From Flavicella sp965243265 (lineage in GTDB: Bacteria; Bacteroidota; Bacteroidia; Flavobacteriales; Flavobacteriaceae), in contig CBDEUL010000010.1 in assembly GCA_965243265.1 (NCBI GenBank), positions 124,001 through 188,000 on the forward strand: DNA of 64,000 bases, written 5' to 3'. Under the pieces are notes generated by a model, which made no database searches, was not told the origin of the DNA, and was given only the letters and a program-made list of their open reading frames with translations. Shown piece after piece: positions 43,827 through 52,911 of the stretch. How positions within the stretch are numbered: position 1 is the stretch's first letter; each line of letters opens with the position of its first letter. The position numbers were made by a program, and so were the translations under genes.

Positions 43827-46388
43827 ATGCAAGAAGAAAACGAATCAGAAATCAACGGAGCAGAAGAAAAGCACGAAACGATTACGAAAGTAACCGGAAT
43901 GTATAAAGAGTGGTTTTTAGATTATGCTTCTTATGTAATTTTAGAAAGAGCAGTACCCGCTTTAGACGATGGTTTTAAACCCGTGCAACGTAGAATTATG
44001 CAATCTATGAAAGATTTGGATGATGGACGTTACAATAAGGTTGCCAACCTAGTAGGACATACCATGCAGTACCACCCACATGGAGATGCTTCTATCGCAG
44101 ATGCCATGGTACAATTGGGACAAAAAGAATTGTTGATAGACATGCAAGGAAACTGGGGTAATATTCTTACCGGAGACCGTGCAGCAGCTTCGAGATATAT
44201 AGAAGCACGTTTGTCAAAATTTGCATTGGAAGTTATTTTCAATCCCAAAACAACACACTGGCAAGCATCGTATGATGGGCGTAGAAAAGAACCCATTCAT
44301 TTACCAGTAAAATTTCCATTGCTATTAGCTCAAGGAGCCGAAGGTATTGCTGTAGGACTTTCAACAAAAGTATTGCCACATAACTTTGTAGAATTGATAG
44401 AAGCTTCTATAAAATATTTAAAAGGAAGAAGTTTTAAAATAGTACCCGATTTTTTAACAGGAGGTATTGCAGATTTTACCAATTACAACGATGGTAAAAG
44501 AGGAGGTAAGGTTCGTGTAAGAGCCAAAATAAACCAGTTAGATAAAAAAACATTGGTGATCAATGAAGTTCCATTTGGAACCACAACATCATCGTTGATA
44601 GATTCAATTTTAAAAGCCAATGACAAAGGGAAAATTAAAATAAAACGTATTGAAGACAATACGGCAGCTACGGTAGAAATTTTGGTGCATTTACCACCAA
44701 ATGTTTCGCCAGATAAAACCATAGATGCTCTTTATGCCTTTACTAATTGTGAAATATCTATATCGCCATTAAGTTGTATTATAGAAAATCACAAACCGCT
44801 TTTTATAGGCGTTTCGCAACTGTTAAAAATATCTACAGATCGTACGGTAGCCTTGTTAAAAAGAGAACTAGAAATTCAATTAGAAGAACTAGAAGAACAA
44901 TGGCACTTTGCATCGTTAGAAAGAATTTTTATAGAAAACAGGATTTACCGAGATATTGAAGAAGTAGAAACCTGGGAAGGTGTTATTGAAGCAATTGATC
45001 TAGGGTTGAAACCATTTACCAAACATTTAAAACGCGCAGTAACGGAAGAAGATATTTTGCGTTTGACAGAAATTAGAATCAAGAAAATATCTAAATTCGA
45101 TATAGACAAAGCCAATCAGTTTATAGAAGCCTTAGAAGGTAAAATAGCCGATGTAAAAGACAAATTGGAAAACCTTATTGATTTTGCAATAGCTTATTTT
45201 AAAAGGCTAAAAGAAACCTACGGAAAAGGAAAAGAGCGTAAAACAGAAATTCGAATTTTTGATGATATTGTAGCTTCCAAAGTAGCCCTGAGCAATACTA
45301 AAATATATGTAAATAGAGAAGAAGGGTTTATAGGTACTTCTTTGAAAAAAGATGAATTTGTAGCCGATTGTTCAGATATTGACAGTATTATTGTTTTTAG
45401 AAAAAATGGAACTATGCAAATTACAAAAGTGGCTTCTAAAACTTTTGTGGGGAAAGATATTATCCATCTGGCAGTCTTTAAAAAAGGAGACAAACGTACG
45501 GTGTATAATATGATGTATCGCGATGGTAGATCGGGATCAAGTTATATGAAACGTTTCAATGTAACCAGTATAACAAGAGATAAGGAGTACGATTTAACGG
45601 CAGGTAACAAAGGATCTGTAGTTCATTATTTTACAGCCAATCCGAATGGAGAAGCAGAGGTAGTTACAGTAAATTTAAGAGCAGTAGGTAGTGTTAAAAA
45701 ACTACGTTGGGATATCGATTTTTCTGACTTATTAATAAAAGGAAGAAGTTCTAAAGGGAATTTAATTACAAAGTTGCCAATTAAAAAAATAGAATTTAAA
45801 TCGGCAGGAGTATCTACATTGAAACCACGTAAAATATGGTTTGATGATACTGTACAGCGTTTAAATGTAGATGAAAGAGGTGAGTTGTTGGGTGAGTTTA
45901 CGGCAGAAGATAAGTTGTTGATTGTAACGCAATCTGGAATTGCAAAAACAATAAAGCCAGAATTATCGTACCATTTTGAAAACGATATGATAGTACTTGA
46001 AAAATGGGATCCTATGAAACCCCTTTCAGCTATTTATTACGAAGGAGAAAAGGAACGTTATTATGTAAAACGTTTTATGATAGATCATCCAGATAGGGAA
46101 GATCGTTTTATTACAGACCATCCAAAATCGCAATTAGAAATTATAGCAACTGATTATAGACCGAATGCTGAGGTGATTTTTTCGAAAAGAAGTTTGGAAA
46201 ATATTGTAGTAGACTTTGAAGAGTTTATAGCCGTAAAAGGGATCAAAGCAATAGGAAATCAATTAACAACCGAGCGGGTAAAACAAGTAAACCTGTTAGA
46301 ACCCAATCCGTATGAACCTCCAGTATTAGATAATATTGAAGTAAATGAAGATACAGTTGAAGAAGGAGAGCAACCTACTTTGTTCTAA
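43827..46388 (+). CDS. parC: DNA topoisomerase IV subunit A
   Basis: The DNA-cleaving subunit. Start YKEWFLDYASYVILERAVPA; catalytic tyrosine in AAASRYIEARLSKFA; winged-helix region PVQRRIMQSMKDLDDG, with the QRDR-type site HPHGDASIADAMV. The C-terminal beta-pinwheel is divergent, as in ParC. Length is 853 residues. It is transcribed with parE and ends at a strong hairpin. Confidence 0.94.
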   Translation: MQEENESEINGAEEKHETITKVTGMYKEWFLDYASYVILERAVPALDDGFKPVQRRIMQSMKDLDDGRYNKVANLVGHTMQYHPHGDASIADAMVQLGQKELLIDMQGNWGNILTGDRAAASRYIEARLSKFALEVIFNPKTTHWQASYDGRRKEPIHLPVKFPLLLAQGAEGIAVGLSTKVLPHNFVELIEASIKYLKGRSFKIVPDFLTGGIADFTNYNDGKRGGKVRVRAKINQLDKKTLVINEVPFGTTTSSLIDSILKANDKGKIKIKRIEDNTAATVEILVHLPPNVSPDKTIDALYAFTNCEISISPLSCIIENHKPLFIGVSQLLKISTDRTVALLKRELEIQLEELEEQWHFASLERIFIENRIYRDIEEVETWEGVIEAIDLGLKPFTKHLKRAVTEEDILRLTEIRIKKISKFDIDKANQFIEALEGKIADVKDKLENLIDFAIAYFKRLKETYGKGKERKTEIRIFDDIVASKVALSNTKIYVNREEGFIGTSLKKDEFVADCSDIDSIIVFRKNGTMQITKVASKTFVGKDIIHLAVFKKGDKRTVYNMMYRDGRSGSSYMKRFNVTSITRDKEYDLTAGNKGSVVHYFTANPNGEAEVVTVNLRAVGSVKKLRWDIDFSDLLIKGRSSKGNLITKLPIKKIEFKSAGVSTLKPRKIWFDDTVQRLNVDERGELLGEFTAEDKLLIVTQSGIAKTIKPELSYHFENDMIVLEKWDPMKPLSAIYYEGEKERYYVKRFMIDHPDREDRFITDHPKSQLEIIATDYRPNAEVIFSKRSLENIVVDFEEFIAVKGIKAIGNQLTTERVKQVNLLEPNPYEPPVLDNIEVNEDTVEEGEQPTLF

Positions 46389-46399
46389 AACAGTATATA

Positions 46400-46436
46400 A
46401 AAGCCCTGAAAAAGTTTATTTTTCAGGGCTTTTTTA
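46400..46436 (+). terminator. parC terminator
   Basis: AAGCCCTGAAAAA and TTTTTCAGGGCTT form the stem, followed by a T run, 12 bp past the parC stop. Confidence 0.9.
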
Positions 46437-46541
46437 ATGATAAAAAATTGTTAATGTTTGTGCTTTCAGCAAGCCTTTAGTTGTAGGTCTCTTCTTTTTA
46501 CGATAGCTTTGAGAGAACGAGTTACTTAAAACTTACAAATT

Positions 46542-47246
46542 ATGAGAACGAAAAAAATGAGAATTTTAGCAATTGCAGTACTATTGATAGTACAATACGG
46601 ATATTCACAATCTAAAAATTATATAGACCAACCTTATTTAGAAATTCAAGCCAAAGCAGATACTTTAGTAATACCTGATAAAATATATATAGGCATTACA
46701 ATTTCTGAAACAGACTCTAAAGGGAAATATTCTGTAGAAGAGTTGGAGAATAAAATGCATAAAAAATTAAAATCTCTAGGAATAGATACTCAAGATAATT
46801 TGGTGCTAAAAGATGCGTCTAGTAATTTTAAAAAATACTTTTTAAAACGTCAAGATGTGCATAAAACAAAATCGTACTCATTATTGGTAAACGATGCTCT
46901 AACGGTAGGTAAGGTGTTGCAAGGAATGGAAAGTATTGGGTTGGCAAATGTGTATTTAGAAAAAGTAATGTACTCTAAAGAGGAAGAGCTAAACATGATT
47001 TTAAGCGGACGTGCAATCTCAAAAGCTAAAAAGCAAGCAACTTATATAGTACAGCCTTTGGGGCAAACAATAGGTAAAGCAATGCATGTATATGTAAATA
47101 CCAATCATAACAGTTATAGAAATATGAGAGCAGATGAAATGGCTGTGGTTAGCTACGGAGCAAATTCAAAAAGTGCTCCTTTGGCTATTGATTTTGAAAA
47201 AATAAAATATTCAAGATCGGTAAGTGTAAAGTTTAAATTGGAATAA
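46542..47246 (+). CDS. SIMPL-domain (DUF541) exported protein
   Basis: 234 residues with signal peptide (MRILAIAVLLIVQYGYSQ) and a SIMPL domain. The motif YLEIQAKADTLVIPDKIYIG starts the fold, and AISKAKKQATYIVQPLGQTI is the family helix. Periplasmic or surface; function unknown, with links to oxidative stress described for relatives. A clear terminator follows. Confidence 0.85.
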   Translation: MRTKKMRILAIAVLLIVQYGYSQSKNYIDQPYLEIQAKADTLVIPDKIYIGITISETDSKGKYSVEELENKMHKKLKSLGIDTQDNLVLKDASSNFKKYFLKRQDVHKTKSYSLLVNDALTVGKVLQGMESIGLANVYLEKVMYSKEEELNMILSGRAISKAKKQATYIVQPLGQTIGKAMHVYVNTNHNSYRNMRADEMAVVSYGANSKSAPLAIDFEKIKYSRSVSVKFKLE

Positions 47247-47252
47247 AAAAAG

Positions 47253-47290
47253 AAGACCTGTTAGACTCTTTCTAACAGGTTTTCTTTTTT
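47253..47290 (+). terminator. Terminator after the SIMPL gene
   Basis: AGACCTGTTAG and CTAACAGGTTTT form the hairpin, followed by CTTTTTT. Confidence 0.85.
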
Positions 47291-47345
47291 GTAGCGTGAA
47301 GCAGAATTAAACAGCCGACCTCCGGGTTATGAATCCGACGCTTTA
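47291..47345 (-). pseudogene. Decayed 3' half of a tRNA-Met (CAT)
   Basis: On the minus strand the sequence has AAAGCGTCGGATTCATAACC, then CGGAGGTCGGCTG and an acceptor-like end TTCACGCTAC. The anticodon loop TTCATAA and the variable region AGGTC are tRNA-Met-like. The D-arm and 5' acceptor are missing, an A-C mismatch breaks the anticodon stem, and the T-loop (TTTAATT) is degenerate. It looks like the residue of an integration site at the left edge of the accessory island. Confidence 0.55.
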
Positions 47346-47356
47346 ACTTTTCTTGT

Positions 47357-47483
47357 CTGTTAGCTTGTAACTAATACAGAATATGGGGGAGCGTTATAAT
47401 AGTGTACAGCTTTTTTTAGTTTTGAGTGGCTTTATACGGAATTAGTTGTTGTGGGCACTAGTTACAAACTAGCGCTAGCGGGG
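47357..47483. repeat. Palindromic element PE1, copy 1
   Basis: It has inverted ends (GTTAGCTTGTAACTAATAC and CACTAGTTACAAACTAGC) and the inner block GTGGCTTTATACGGAATTAG. It shares a 31-nt exact core with copy 2 at 52537-52675. It lies between the tRNA remnant and a truncated ORF, whose stop is inside the element. Confidence 0.75.
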
Positions 47484-47774
47484 GACAAACAAAATATATT
47501 CGTAAAAATTAATGTCTGAGATGTGATTGTCAAAAAGCGTGAATAAGAATTTACCTAGCCTCTTAGGACTTATTGTACTATGATTTTTAGCTTGAACATC
47601 CCATAATTTATCAAAATTTTCATTTACCCCGGTAACATCGTTAATGCAATCGATAGAGATTAAACTTACCTCGGAACTATCTTTACGAAAACCAATTAAA
47701 TACAAGAGTGATTTAGTCTCAAACTCAGAAGCTTTTTTGTTATTTATTTCTGTGTTTTTTAGTATGTACTTCAT
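47475..47774 (-). CDS. Truncated ORF of unknown function
   Basis: 99 residues beginning MKYILKNTEINNKKASEFET, with FDKLWDVQAKNHSTISPKRL in the middle. The fold is not recognised. The frame runs into the palindromic element and stops at once (FVPR), so the normal C-terminus is probably lost. It is likely the N-terminal fragment of a larger accessory gene. Confidence 0.45.
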   Translation of the reverse strand: MKYILKNTEINNKKASEFETKSLLYLIGFRKDSSEVSLISIDCINDVTGVNENFDKLWDVQAKNHSTISPKRLGKFLFTLFDNHISDINFYEYILFVPR

Positions 47775-47800
47775 TGATCTACTTTGGTTTTTTTTGCAAT

Positions 47801-47936
47801 TAACGCTAACGGTCTACCAATATGAGTAGGCGGGATTTTCGGAGCTATCTATCTACCTGCTAATATTTTGATTAAAAGCACAAGTTTTTCGAAAACTACT
47901 GTCTCCCAGCTTACTTATATTGGCTGTTAGCAAACG
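47801..47936. repeat. Imperfect long palindrome (attC-like), element E3
   Basis: The ends TAACGCTAACGGTCTACC and GGCTGTTAGCAAACG are inverted, with further pairing of CCAATATGAGTAGGC to GCTTACTTATATTGG. It separates the truncated ORF from the repeat-protein gene and resembles the stretch beside the AbiC gene. It lacks exact canonical attC core sites. Confidence 0.6.
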
Positions 47937-47938
47937 TA

Positions 47939-50689
47939 CTAATGCTGAACTATTATTTTAGATGTATGAGAATTTTCACCCATTATAATATTCACAAAGT
48001 ACAATCCATCTTTCACATCACTAACATTAATTGAAAATTCATTTCCTTCTATTAAAGTATCATATATGATATTTTTAATTACTCGATTATTAATGTCAAT
48101 CAAACTAATGATGGCTAAATCCTTGTAATTCACGCCAATTTCGATATTCAATACATCATTAACGGGATTTGGATAAATAGAAATATCATTTTCCATCGAA
48201 AAATTCTCTTCAACCAAAAGAATATTCTTAGGTGAACTTTTTAATAAGTCTACTTTTCCATCTCCATCATAATCAGCTGGTACAGGATGACAACTTGCTC
48301 CACCATAGGCACCAACACTTGAACTGAAGTTCCAACCTGAATAGAAACCATTTTCACTACCCGAGAAATTAATAAGCCACCTACCGTCATCACATTTTAC
48401 ACTTAAGTCTGCTTTTCCATCTCCATCATAATCAGCTGGTACAGGATGACAACTTGCTCCACCATAGGCACCAATACTTGAACTGAAGTTCCAACCTGAA
48501 TAGAAACCATTTTCACTACCCGAGAAATTAATAAGCCACCTACCGTCATCACATTTTACACTTAAGTCTGCTTTTCCATCTCCATCATAATCAGCTGGTA
48601 CAGGATGACAACTTTTTCCACCATAGGCACCAACACTTGAACTGAAGTTCCAACCTGAATAGAAACCATTTTCACTACCCGAGAAATTAATAAGCCACCT
48701 ACCGTCATCACATTTTACACTTAAGTCTGCTTTTCCATCTCCATCATAATCAGCTGGTACAGGACGACAACTTGCTCCACCATAGGCACCAACACTTGAA
48801 CTGAAGTTCCAACCTGAATAGAAACCATTTTCACTACCCGAGAAATTAATAAGCCACCTACCGTCATCACATTTTACACTTAAGTCTGCTTTTCCATCTC
48901 CATCATAATCAGCTGGTACAGGATGACAACTTGCTCCACCATAGGCACCAACACTTGAACTGAAGTTCCAACCTGAATAGAAACCATTTTCACTACCCGA
49001 GAAATTAATAAGCCACCTACCGTCATCACATTTTACACTTAAGTCTGCTTTTCCATCTCCATCATAATCAGCTGGTACAGGATGACAACTTGCTCCACCA
49101 TAGGCACCAACACTTGAACTGAAGTTCCAACCTGAATAGAAACCATTTTCACTACCCGAGAAATTAATAAGCCACCTACCGTCATCACATTTTACACTTA
49201 AGTCTGCTTTTCTATCTCCATCATACTCAGATGGTACTGTCACAACTTTATTAACCTTTAAAACAATACATTCTCCTCCCAAAATGTTGTCAATCTCAAA
49301 CTCAGTAATATTTCTAGAATTGTTATAATTAATATTCTTTGGTGTGTTATACTTCTTTCCTCCAGTAGAGTTATACTCACTTATACGACTTAAAGTGAAT
49401 GTATTCTCTTTGGTATTACCTTTAAGTGAAACTTTTAAGTTGTTAATTCTATTTAGGTCTTTATTAACAATAAATAAATAGTAGTTATCTTTTTCCAAGT
49501 TGGTTTTCGAATTACTTTGATCATCATTTGACTTAAACACGCTCACCATTATATTGTCATTGTCAACATTATTTATAATTGGGCTTTGCTCATTGATTAA
49601 ATAATTTGAGGAAAAGTTATATCCATTATTTAAAACTGTATTTGATTTATGATAAACACCTATATTTTCAGAGCCAATTACAATTGGGCCAATAATGTTC
49701 TTTACATAATTATTTATTGACTTTACAATTTCATATTTTTCATTTGTATTGAAGCCTGAATCTAATTCCTGAAATAACCCATCGTTTGCGCTATTATGCC
49801 CATTATAGTACCAATAAATTATACCTTTTGCACCATACGCAATTGGTGAAAAAACCATGAATCTTAGATGATTTGCATTAGGTTCAGGTGCATCATGAAC
49901 AAATGATGTTGTATAAGGAATAAACCAAAAGGATAAGTCATTTTCAATGGCTTTTTCTCTTAAGAGCTTTAGGTTATAAAAATAACTTGTCCTAAATGAA
50001 CTTCTAAATGGATAATAATCAACAGAGACAATCCTAAGTGTTTGTGCAGAATCAATATTATCCATATATGAATCTAAATAACTTTCATAATCTTGATTTG
50101 AAGTAAAGCCATAATAATATCTAGGCAACAAATTCACATATGATGGTTTTAATTGATTATTGTTTATATGTTTTATCCATTTTGAATAATTATCTTTTTT
50201 TTCCAATTCTTTGGTTGGTTCATCTCCAAATCCATAACCATACATCTTATTATACTTTGGGGTTTCAATATTATGATACTTATCAATCATATTGTCTGCT
50301 TTTATTTCATCAAAAACATCAAACTCATGAGGTTTATATCCATAGTCATTTATATAATCATCATCATATATTATTAAGGAAATGTCTTCATTCTCAAAAT
50401 TGGATGATAGTAAATCAAGTAAAAAACAATTATCTTGAAAGCTATTATCTGTGTTATCGTTAACCCCACTTAAAAGGTTAAAATTAGCATCAACTAAATA
50501 CTGAATCTTGGAAATAGCTCCTTGTAAGTCATAACTTGGTTCATTATAACCTCTAAACAGAGGGTCTCTCCAGGAACCAATTACAAATTCTTCTTGTTCC
50601 CAAGTACTATTTTGTCCTAAAATGCTTTGAATTCCACATGTTGTGAAAAAAATTAAAATCCAAAATCTAAGTCTAAAAAAAATTATCAT
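47939..50689 (-). CDS. Secreted TIM-barrel-like hydrolase with six 52-aa Ca-binding-type repeats and T9SS tail
   Basis: 916 residues. Signal peptide: FWILIFFTTCGIQSILGQ. Residues about 30-400 look like a glycoside hydrolase-type barrel (MYGYGFGDEPTKELEK, IAYGAKGIIYWYYNG). Residues about 490-815 are six near-identical 52-residue repeats, each starting YDGDGKADLSVKCDDGRWLI and containing SGWNFSSSVGAYGG. The DGDGKAD part is FG-GAP/EF-hand-like and may bind calcium. A type IX sorting domain closes the protein (NDISIYPNPVNDVLNIEIG). The substrate is not known. The repeats are almost identical in DNA, so copy number may vary. Confidence 0.85.
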   Translation of the reverse strand: MIIFFRLRFWILIFFTTCGIQSILGQNSTWEQEEFVIGSWRDPLFRGYNEPSYDLQGAISKIQYLVDANFNLLSGVNDNTDNSFQDNCFLLDLLSSNFENEDISLIIYDDDYINDYGYKPHEFDVFDEIKADNMIDKYHNIETPKYNKMYGYGFGDEPTKELEKKDNYSKWIKHINNNQLKPSYVNLLPRYYYGFTSNQDYESYLDSYMDNIDSAQTLRIVSVDYYPFRSSFRTSYFYNLKLLREKAIENDLSFWFIPYTTSFVHDAPEPNANHLRFMVFSPIAYGAKGIIYWYYNGHNSANDGLFQELDSGFNTNEKYEIVKSINNYVKNIIGPIVIGSENIGVYHKSNTVLNNGYNFSSNYLINEQSPIINNVDNDNIMVSVFKSNDDQSNSKTNLEKDNYYLFIVNKDLNRINNLKVSLKGNTKENTFTLSRISEYNSTGGKKYNTPKNINYNNSRNITEFEIDNILGGECIVLKVNKVVTVPSEYDGDRKADLSVKCDDGRWLINFSGSENGFYSGWNFSSSVGAYGGASCHPVPADYDGDGKADLSVKCDDGRWLINFSGSENGFYSGWNFSSSVGAYGGASCHPVPADYDGDGKADLSVKCDDGRWLINFSGSENGFYSGWNFSSSVGAYGGASCRPVPADYDGDGKADLSVKCDDGRWLINFSGSENGFYSGWNFSSSVGAYGGKSCHPVPADYDGDGKADLSVKCDDGRWLINFSGSENGFYSGWNFSSSIGAYGGASCHPVPADYDGDGKADLSVKCDDGRWLINFSGSENGFYSGWNFSSSVGAYGGASCHPVPADYDGDGKVDLLKSSPKNILLVEENFSMENDISIYPNPVNDVLNIEIGVNYKDLAIISLIDINNRVIKNIIYDTLIEGNEFSINVSDVKDGLYFVNIIMGENSHTSKIIVQH
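48235..49225 (-). repeat. Six tandem 156-bp coding repeats
   Basis: Almost perfect 156-bp units within the secreted-protein gene, with a seventh partial unit at the 3' side (YDGDGKVDLL). Only a few bases differ between units (CAT to CGT in one, GTA to ATA in one, GCA to AAA in one), which indicates recent amplification or gene conversion. Confidence 0.95.
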
Positions 50690-50713
50690 GTCAAGTTGTT
50701 TTGTGTATATGTT

Positions 50714-50858
50714 TGCTAACGTGTTTGTATAAGATTAGTTGCGTGTTTAAGCACTAAAGTTAGCAAATAAATCACAGATAAAATCCCGATAGCTATCGGG
50801 ACGCGAGGACTTTCGTAAGTAGACTAAAACCAGCAATTAATTTTATACGGTGTTGTAG
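50714..50858. repeat. Imperfect long palindrome (attC-like), element E4
   Basis: GTGTTTGTATAAGATTAGTT at the left pairs with AATTAATTTTATACGGTGTT at the right. A perfect 18-bp palindrome TCCCGATAGCTATCGGGA sits inside at 50784-50801. It lies between the secreted-protein gene and the fic gene. Confidence 0.65.
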
Positions 50859-50866
50859 GTAGTTTT

Positions 50867-51982
50867 TTATACTCGAACTAATCTTAATAATGGTTCAAAA
50901 GCATAAAGAGCTGGTCTTCTTCCGGAAGATTCTTCTATTGTTCTTAGTAGTTCCTTATCTAATAGCATTCTTGTAAATCTTGCTGCAGTTGGTCCTGGTA
51001 TTCCACTTTTTGATGTGAATCTATTATTTCTAAATATTGGATTAGTAAAAATATAGTCTAATGCGTTAACACTCCATTTTGAAGATAAAGTATCTGAAAA
51101 GACATGTTTCATTTCTTCGTATAAGTTCTTGATGCTTTCTGCTATTTCTAAATTTCTAATTGCTTGTTTTTCAATTGCGTTTAAAAAGAAGATACACCAC
51201 GATTCCCAGTCATCTTTTTCTGATACATTCCTCATAGTGTCAATATACTCATCTTTATGTTCTTCTAAATATCCACTTACATAAAAATGAGGTTCTGAAA
51301 TTGTTCCAGATGACCATAATAATAGTGTAATCAACATACGTCCAATTCTTCCATTTCCATCTTGAAAAGGATGAAGTGCTTCAAATTCAAGATGCATTAA
51401 AGCAGTTTTAATTAATATTGGGTCTGAACTTTCCTTTATATATTCAAATAATTGTTCCAATCCGTCATTTAATTTTTCAGGACTTATTGGTGTGAATAGC
51501 ACCTTTTGTTTTATTTTGTCAGCTAAATAGTTTTGTTCCACTTTGTATTTTCCAGGCGATTTTTTGGCACCTCTTCCAAAGGATAATAATTGTTGATGTA
51601 GAGTTTTTATTAAGTGTTGAGACAATGGGTAGCCTTCTATCATTGCTTTTTGTGCATTTAATAGAGCTCTTTGATATAAAATTGTTTCAAACACTTCAGA
51701 ACGAACATTTTTTGCTTCTTCTGAATCATTTTCACTATCAGCTTCAAATTTTAGGATTTCATCCATTGTACTGATTGTTCCTTCCATTCTTGAAGAAATT
51801 ACAGCTTCTTGATTTCTCAAAGGTGCTAATAGAATTTCACTATTATGCATGTTTTTAAGCATTTGGTCATATCGAGCTAAAGCATCTGTAGCTTTTAATA
51901 ATGAATTAACAATTTTACTATAATTCAATTCTTTTGGTGGAAACTTGTCATAGTGATATTGTACTGAGCTTGTAAAATCCAT
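50867..51982 (-). CDS. Class II Fic family protein (AMP transferase-like)
   Basis: 371 residues. The active-site motif is HPFQDGNGRIGRML near residue 205, complete for transfer of AMP from ATP to target proteins. The inhibitory helix motif SSRMEG (SxxxEG) lies near residue 60, N-terminal to the Fic core, which makes it a self-inhibited class II type. A winged-helix-like region ends the protein (FTSKSGIPGPTAARFTRMLL). Target unknown. A toxin or stress-regulation role is possible; no antitoxin gene is adjacent, consistent with built-in inhibition. Confidence 0.92.
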   Translation of the reverse strand: MDFTSSVQYHYDKFPPKELNYSKIVNSLLKATDALARYDQMLKNMHNSEILLAPLRNQEAVISSRMEGTISTMDEILKFEADSENDSEEAKNVRSEVFETILYQRALLNAQKAMIEGYPLSQHLIKTLHQQLLSFGRGAKKSPGKYKVEQNYLADKIKQKVLFTPISPEKLNDGLEQLFEYIKESSDPILIKTALMHLEFEALHPFQDGNGRIGRMLITLLLWSSGTISEPHFYVSGYLEEHKDEYIDTMRNVSEKDDWESWCIFFLNAIEKQAIRNLEIAESIKNLYEEMKHVFSDTLSSKWSVNALDYIFTNPIFRNNRFTSKSGIPGPTAARFTRMLLDKELLRTIEESSGRRPALYAFEPLLRLVRV

Positions 51983-52911
51983 ATTTTGTATTTTGAGGTA
52001 AATTTAATACCTTTTTTTTACATATAAGATATTTGATGTTAAAAAACAAGAAAATATGATTCACAAATATATTTGATGTATATGAATTAGTGTCAAAACA
52101 GTTTGATTGTCATATTTTGAATTATTTGATAGACAAGTGTGTTTGATGTATATAAATTAATGTCTAGAACATTTGATTATCATATTTTAAGTTATTTGAT
52201 AGATAAACATGTTTAATGTATATATATTAATGTCAAAATAGTTTGAAGTAAAGATTTAATTCAAAATGATAGTCAATGGGTTTTCTTAAATTACCTACAA
52301 CTTGTTATAAAGATACTAAAGCTATCATTATCGGGTTTTATTTTCCGGATATATACACTTTTTAGGTTTCTTTATTGTTTTTATTCAAAGATACTAAAAT
52401 TGTATCCAAAGGTTTTTTATAGTTAATAAACCTTTTCTAAATAAATGTGTAGCTAGCCTTTAGATTAATACAACGAATTTTTAATAAGATCTTGACGTAG
52501 TTTTCTTTTTGTAATTTAGTCCAGCACCCCCCGATAGTGCTAGTTTGTAACTAGTACCGAGTATGAGTGAGCGTTATAGCAATGTAATAAACAAAGCTAG
52601 TTTATTTTAGCTTTAAAGTGGCTTTATACGGAATTAGTTGTTGTGGGTACTAGTTGCAAACTAGCGCTAGCGGGGTTAGCGAATTTAATGTAAAAAAAAA
52701 TAAGTTTGTAGTTTACTTTTTAATCTTTGCTAGTACTAGTTTGTTCGAGTGATGTTAGTTATTCTGTATTAAAAATCAAATAATATTTGGTTAGTTTTGT
52801 GTGTTATTACGTTTTTTGTAGAAAATTATATGCTCTATACGAGCTGAAAATCAATGTTGTTGAGGAGAGGGTATTAGGTTTCGTAATTTTGAAATTAAGT
52901 TTTAGAATCCA
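51983..52911. repeat. Long gene-free stretch with 70-bp tandem repeats
   Basis: Next to the fic start, 52071-52140 and 52141-52210 are two 70-bp units (ATTTGATGTATATGAATTAG and GTTTGATGTATATAAATTAA), and a third, partial unit covers 52211-52250. Smaller ATTTGAT motifs recur before them. From 52251 to 52536 nothing is recognised. Element PE1 copy 2 follows, then 52676-52911 is AT-rich without a gene. Confidence 0.8.
52537..52675. repeat. Palindromic element PE1, copy 2
   Basis: Inverted ends: GTGCTAGTTTGTAACTAGTAC and GTACTAGTTGCAAACTAGCGC. It shares AGTGGCTTTATACGGAATTA and the following GTTGTTGTGGG with copy 1 at 47357-47483. The two copies border the accessory island on both sides in the same orientation. 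Confidence 0.75.

Noticed and set aside
47291..47345. Functional tRNA-Met
   Set aside because: The 5' acceptor and D-arm are missing, and the anticodon and T stems have mismatches.
47801..47936. True integron attC site
   Set aside because: The core sites GCTAAC and GTTAGC approach but do not satisfy the RYYYAAC and GTTRRRY consensus, and no integron integrase is in the window. I call it attC-like only.
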